From assembly GCA_937873715.1 (NCBI GenBank), contig CALMYJ010000004.1, forward strand, positions 262,722 through 326,721: a stretch of DNA of 64,000 bases, given 5' to 3'. This DNA comes from an uncultured Chitinophagaceae bacterium. Lineage in GTDB: Bacteria > Bacteroidota > Bacteroidia > Chitinophagales > Chitinophagaceae. A program made the position numbers and the translations under genes. The notes below the pieces were generated by a model. The model ran no database searches. It was not told where the DNA came from and saw nothing but the letters and a program-made list of their open reading frames with translations. This document shows positions 60,969 to 64,000 of this stretch, piece by piece (the first letter of the stretch is position 1; each line of letters begins with the position of its first letter).

Positions 60969-61006
60969 CAAAAGTACATCAAAGCAGGTAAAATCCTTTA
61001 CTTTTG
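60969..61006. promoter_or_regulatory. Mirror-image divergent -7 boxes for leuS and ftsX
   Basis: CAAAAGTA (60969-60976) and TACTTTTG (60999-61006) are exact inverted copies. Read outward they are TACTTTTG on both strands, matching TAnnTTTG, with 22 bp between. The left one points at leuS (leader about 70 nt) and the right one at ftsX (leader about 215 nt). Clear -33 boxes are not seen, so strength is uncertain. Confidence 0.5.
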
Positions 61007-61023
61007 CGGCCGTGAGGAGGATA

Positions 61024-61135
61024 GATGCGGAGGATGGAACACGGAGCATACGGATGGGAGGGATTGGCACGGGTGAAGGGAGAGGGATGATGGAAAATGG
61101 ATTGATGCGGATGATGGAACACAGATGATACAGAT
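61024..61135. repeat. Purine-rich direct repeat in the ftsX leader
   Basis: Two 32-base copies, 61024-61055 and 61104-61135, match in 27 of 32 bases and are spaced 80 bp apart. They share the core ATGATGGAACAC/GAGGATGGAACAC. The whole stretch from about 61011 to 61175 is strongly G/A-rich on the plus strand, unlike any other part of the window. It ends with AACACGGAT-type sequence seen in scattered repeats of other genomes. It lies in the predicted ftsX 5' leader. Confidence 0.6.
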
Positions 61136-61230
61136 AACACGGATGGATACGGGAGAGGGGATGTAAATGTTGCAGGGGGTGAAAAGGTATCATAAGCGTG
61201 GAAACAAACAAATTCAATAAACAAATCAAT

Positions 61231-62112
61231 ATGGCTTTATACGGCAAAACCCCTTCGGCCAAACGCAGTAAACCCTCATATGCTTACGCCATTGTTGGTG
61301 TAGCGCTGGTGCTTTTTCTCTTTGGTATTGTAGGATGGCTTTTTCTTAACCTCAAAAAATCCAGCGAAATATTCCGGGAAAATATACAGTTGCATGCCTG
61401 GATAGCACCTTCCGCCTCAAAAAAGCAAATTGACAGCCTTGAAAAATTTATAAGCAGTCAGCCCTTTGTAAAAAAAGCGGAGTATGTTACTAAAGAAAAA
61501 GCTGTAGCCAAGTGGAATGCCGAAAACGACAGCTCCTGGAAAAAATTTATTACCAATAACCCCCTGCCCGAAAGTGTAGACTTTTATGTAAAGGCAGAGT
61601 ATATGGAAAAAGACAGTCTTATTCAATTAGGACAAATACTCGAAAGCAATTTTGCCGGCATTGTTTCAGAATTTCAATATCATAAGGAAACCATCACCAA
61701 CGTAAGTTCGCTTACAAAATATGTAGCTTCCTTTATCCTGATTGTAGCCATCATCTTATCTATCATTGTAATTATATCAATAGATAATACCATCAGGCTT
61801 GCCATGTACAGCAACCGGTTTTTAATTAAAACCATGCAGATGGTAGGCGCCACCCGAAGCTTTATTGCCCGGCCACTCAATGTAAGGGCCATCATCAACG
61901 GCCTTATTGCTGCCGGCATCGCTATTGCTGCAGTATTTGCAGTTATTATCCTTGTTGAAAAATTTGTACCCTGGATTAAATTACTTCGGGATACTTCAAA
62001 TATGTTTATCATCATCATCGGTATTATCATCCTGGGTGTATCCATTTCATGGTTCAGCACACAGCGCTCAGTATTAAAATACCTGAAGATGAAACTGGAT
62101 GATTTGTATTAA
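61231..62112 (+). CDS. ftsX: Cell division protein FtsX
   Basis: A 293-residue permease of the FtsEX complex. I took the ATG at 61231; a GTG eleven codons upstream is possible. A cytoplasmic stretch leads to helix 1 (YAIVGVALVLFLFGIVGWLF), then a periplasmic domain of about 120 residues, then three C-terminal helices (SLTKYVASFILIVAIILS..., IINGLIAAGIAIAAVFAV, IIIIGIIILGVSISWFS). The segment LIKTMQMVGATRSFIARPL is the family signature. It transmits ATPase action of FtsE to periplasmic wall hydrolases. FtsE is not adjacent. DUF3098 and uppP follow, a conserved order in this phylum. Confidence 0.92.
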   Translation: MALYGKTPSAKRSKPSYAYAIVGVALVLFLFGIVGWLFLNLKKSSEIFRENIQLHAWIAPSASKKQIDSLEKFISSQPFVKKAEYVTKEKAVAKWNAENDSSWKKFITNNPLPESVDFYVKAEYMEKDSLIQLGQILESNFAGIVSEFQYHKETITNVSSLTKYVASFILIVAIILSIIVIISIDNTIRLAMYSNRFLIKTMQMVGATRSFIARPLNVRAIINGLIAAGIAIAAVFAVIILVEKFVPWIKLLRDTSNMFIIIIGIIILGVSISWFSTQRSVLKYLKMKLDDLY

Positions 62113-62159
62113 ACCGTTTTAGAAATATTAACGTTATTTGCACCACAAAACAGCAATCG

Positions 62160-62426
62160 ATGAGCACAGCAAAAAAAAATACTGCCGCACCAAAATCCAA
62201 CCCGCTTTTTGGCAAAACCAATTATACCTGGATGCTGGTAGGCATAGTGGTAATGGCCATTGGCTTCTTTTTAATGGCGGGTGGTAAAAGCGCCGATCCT
62301 GCAGTATTCAATGATGATGAAATTTACAGCACCACAAGAATTACCATAGCCCCCCTGCTGATTGTAGCGGGCTTTGTGATAGAAATTTTCGCCATCATGA
62401 AAAAGCCAAAAGAAGCCGCAGTGTAG
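62160..62426 (+). CDS. DUF3098 small membrane protein
   Basis: An 88-residue protein with two membrane helices (WMLVGIVVMAIGFFLMAGG and ITIAPLLIVAGFVIEIFAIM) separated by an acidic loop (PAVFNDDEIYSTTR). It matches DUF3098 of Bacteroidota, usually located between ftsX and uppP. Function is unknown; a link to division or undecaprenol recycling is inferred from position. Note the run of nine A near the start codon. Confidence 0.9.
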   Translation: MSTAKKNTAAPKSNPLFGKTNYTWMLVGIVVMAIGFFLMAGGKSADPAVFNDDEIYSTTRITIAPLLIVAGFVIEIFAIMKKPKEAAV

Positions 62427-62462
62427 CAGCTATTCATTTCTGTAAAATAAAATTGTACAAAG

Positions 62463-62486
62463 GCACTGTATATTGCAGTGCTTTTT
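62463..62486 (+). terminator. Weak intrinsic terminator between DUF3098 and uppP
   Basis: GCACTG / CAGTGC stem of six pairs with loop TATATTG, followed by five T. It lies 36 bp past the DUF3098 stop and 22 bp before the uppP ATG, so it may only attenuate. Confidence 0.55.
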
Positions 62487-62508
62487 ATTTATACCAAATA
62501 CCAGGCTA

Positions 62509-63312
62509 ATGAATACGTTCCAGGCTATTGTAACGGCTATTGTTGAGGGCTTAACAGAGTTTATTCCAATTTCATCTACAGCACACATGCGCTTTACCGG
62601 GCCGCTTATCGGGCTGGATGATAGTACAGCTTTTGTAAAAATGTACGAAGTGGTTATACAACTGGCTGCCATACTTGCCGTAGTGGTATTGTACCGCAAA
62701 AAGTTTTTAAATTTTTCCAATACATCGTTTTACCTCAAATTAATATTGGCTATGGTACCGGCCATCATTGCCGGCCTCCTGTTGAAAAAACATATTGATG
62801 CAGCATTAGACAACCTGCAGGTAATTGCATTTGTAATGATTGGCGGCGGTATTGTCTTTTTGTTTATCGACCGGGTATTTAAAAATGCCGGTAACAAACA
62901 GGATACCGAAGTGAGTTATAAAAAAGCTTTTATCATTGGTTGCGGCCAGGTGCTATCCATTATTTTCCCCGGGTTAAGCCGCAGCGCTGCAACCATCATT
63001 ACCGGCATGTCGCAAAAACTCAGCCGCCAGGATGCCGCAGAGTTTTCATTCTTCCTGGCAGTGCCCACCATGTTTGCCGCATCGGTTAAATCGTTTTGGG
63101 ATGTATACAAGGAGCAGCCCGAAGTGCTGAATAGCGGCAACCTTTCCACCCTGCTTATTGGTAGTGCCGTATCTTTCATTGTGGCATTGCTGGCCATCAA
63201 ATTTTTTATCGGGTTTTTAAAAAAACATGGCTTCTTTGTGTGGGGTGTTTACAGGATTATTATCGGTATACTTATACTGGTGCTGATAGCAGCAGGCATT
63301 ATACACAACTAA
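62509..63312 (+). CDS. uppP: Undecaprenyl-diphosphatase
   Basis: A 267-residue membrane enzyme that dephosphorylates undecaprenyl diphosphate so the lipid carrier can be reused in wall synthesis; the family is also called BacA. The ATG at 62509 precedes the first motif VEGLTEFIPISSTAHM, which holds the catalytic glutamates, and the second motif is FPGLSRSAATIITGMS. An upstream in-frame TTG lies in the terminator stem and is unlikely. Family members also give bacitracin tolerance when overexpressed. Eight hydrophobic segments are seen. Confidence 0.95.
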   Translation: MNTFQAIVTAIVEGLTEFIPISSTAHMRFTGPLIGLDDSTAFVKMYEVVIQLAAILAVVVLYRKKFLNFSNTSFYLKLILAMVPAIIAGLLLKKHIDAALDNLQVIAFVMIGGGIVFLFIDRVFKNAGNKQDTEVSYKKAFIIGCGQVLSIIFPGLSRSAATIITGMSQKLSRQDAAEFSFFLAVPTMFAASVKSFWDVYKEQPEVLNSGNLSTLLIGSAVSFIVALLAIKFFIGFLKKHGFFVWGVYRIIIGILILVLIAAGIIHN

Positions 63313-63339
63313 TACTTATTTTGGTATCAAAATAAATAC

Positions 63340-64000
63340 ATGCACACGGCTTCAAAAAAAGTAATCAACGGTTGGGCCATGTACGACTGGGCCAATTCGG
63401 TATACAACCTGGTAATTACCACTACATTTTTTCCTGCATATTACGCTGCGGTTACAAGTATCGAAAAATTCCCGGATGGGGTACATTTTTTAGGTCGACA
63501 TTTTGTAAATACTGAGTTGAAAGATTATGTACTGGCCTTTGGTTTTCTCATCATCGCACTGCTTTCGCCCATACTCTCCTCTATTGCCGATTACAAAGGG
63601 AATAAGAAAAATTTCATGCGCTTTTTTTGTTATCTCGGCGCTGCAAGCTGCTCTCTTATGTATTTTTTTGATGAGCATCATGTAACGCTGGGGCTGATGT
63701 GCTTTATGTTTGCCGGTATTGGCTTTTATGGCAGCCAGGTATTTTATAACTCTTACCTGCCCGATATTGCTGCCGAAGCTGATATGGACAGGGTGAGTGC
63801 CAAAGGGTATTCCATGGGTTATATCGGTAGTGTGCTGATGCAGATGATTGGCTTTGCACTGGTGATGCTGATGCCGGATAGTACATTGCCTTTAAAACTT
63901 ACCTTTTTGCTGGTAGGCATCTGGTGGGTATGCTTTGCTCAAATTACATTTAAAGTGCTGCCGATAAGCCCTGTAAAAGAACGGCAACAAAAAACACATG
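63340..64000 (+). CDS. UMF1-type MFS transporter, N-terminal part (cut by window end)
   Basis: The first 220 residues of a transporter that runs off the right edge. It opens MHTASKKVINGWAMYDWANS, the signature of the UMF1/Atg22-like MFS family, followed by at least five membrane spans (YNLVITTTFFPAYYAAV, DYVLAFGFLIIALLSPIL). The stretch FYNSYLPDIAAEADMDRVSAKG and GYSMGYIGSVLMQ matches the family's central motif. Substrate is unknown. The ATG at 63340 follows uppP by 27 bp, so it may be on the same transcript. Confidence 0.85.
   Translation, partial: MHTASKKVINGWAMYDWANSVYNLVITTTFFPAYYAAVTSIEKFPDGVHFLGRHFVNTELKDYVLAFGFLIIALLSPILSSIADYKGNKKNFMRFFCYLGAASCSLMYFFDEHHVTLGLMCFMFAGIGFYGSQVFYNSYLPDIAAEADMDRVSAKGYSMGYIGSVLMQMIGFALVMLMPDSTLPLKLTFLLVGIWWVCFAQITFKVLPISPVKERQQKTH

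Noticed and set aside
60893..61230. T-box or leucine leader upstream of leuS
   Set aside because: No T-box sequence, no run of Leu codons and no terminator/antiterminator pair on the leuS side.

Overview
The window looks like a chromosomal segment of a Bacteroidota bacterium, most likely of the Chitinophagaceae or a close relative. The reasons are a type IX secretion gene (porT) beside ubiE, a giant surface protein ending in a type B type-IX sorting domain, Bacteroidota-restricted families (DUF3127, DUF3098, two-component regulator propellers), and repeated promoter boxes of the Bacteroidota form TAnnTTTG. Nothing suggests a plasmid, prophage, insertion sequence, rRNA operon or CRISPR array. 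Both edges cut a gene: an amidohydrolase at the left and an MFS transporter at the right.

Layout. 1-5.1 kb: amidohydrolase end, SDR oxidoreductase, CLC-type chloride channel with CBS domains, TerC-like membrane protein and a LuxR-type response regulator. 5.2-20.4 kb: the surface and signalling block, made of a propeller sensor kinase upstream of its regulator and, divergently, a secreted free propeller protein and a 2710-residue type-IX-secreted protein. 20.4-24.3 kb: FAD oxidoreductase, DUF3127 protein and a 5'-nucleotidase split into two overlapping genes. 24.4-26.3 kb: dnaA, its terminator, and tRNA-Ser(GCT) and tRNA-Pro(TGG) behind a clear promoter. 26.3-29.5 kb: a divergent esterase / ATP-grasp ligase / YbdK-type carboxylate-amine ligase cluster, the best candidate for uncharacterised small-molecule biosynthesis. 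29.5-37 kb: two secreted small proteins, an ABC exporter, a MutS-like ATPase, dihydroorotase and an outer-membrane protein. 37-46.7 kb: S9 peptidase, porT-ubiE, engB, a GNAT-like protein, dnaX and the pyruvate dehydrogenase E2. 46.7-53.1 kb: cell-envelope genes (GDSL lipoprotein, L,D-transpeptidase-like protein, methyltransferase, ruvC, flippase-like protein, DUF3108, SRPBCC, ABC-2 permease). 53.1-57.5 kb: a RES/Xre toxin-antitoxin pair overlapping folK, then deoxynucleoside kinase, MFS and MBL-fold genes. 57.5-64 kb: a conserved hypothetical, leuS, and ftsX-DUF3098-uppP.

How the genes fit together. PorT belongs to the machine that would export the giant type-IX cargo. The kinase and regulator lie beside two giant secreted-protein genes, so they may control surface remodelling. 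Housekeeping genes (dnaA, dnaX, ruvC, leuS, engB, ubiE, pyrC, folK, uppP, ftsX, E2) dominate the rest. The strongest hidden signals are an in-frame A9 run in dnaX placed where slippage would make a gamma-like short product, two 13-base direct repeats 21 bp apart just upstream of the RES/Xre antitoxin, and a purine-rich repeated sequence in the probable ftsX leader. Functional assignments rest on motifs read by eye; no database search was run.
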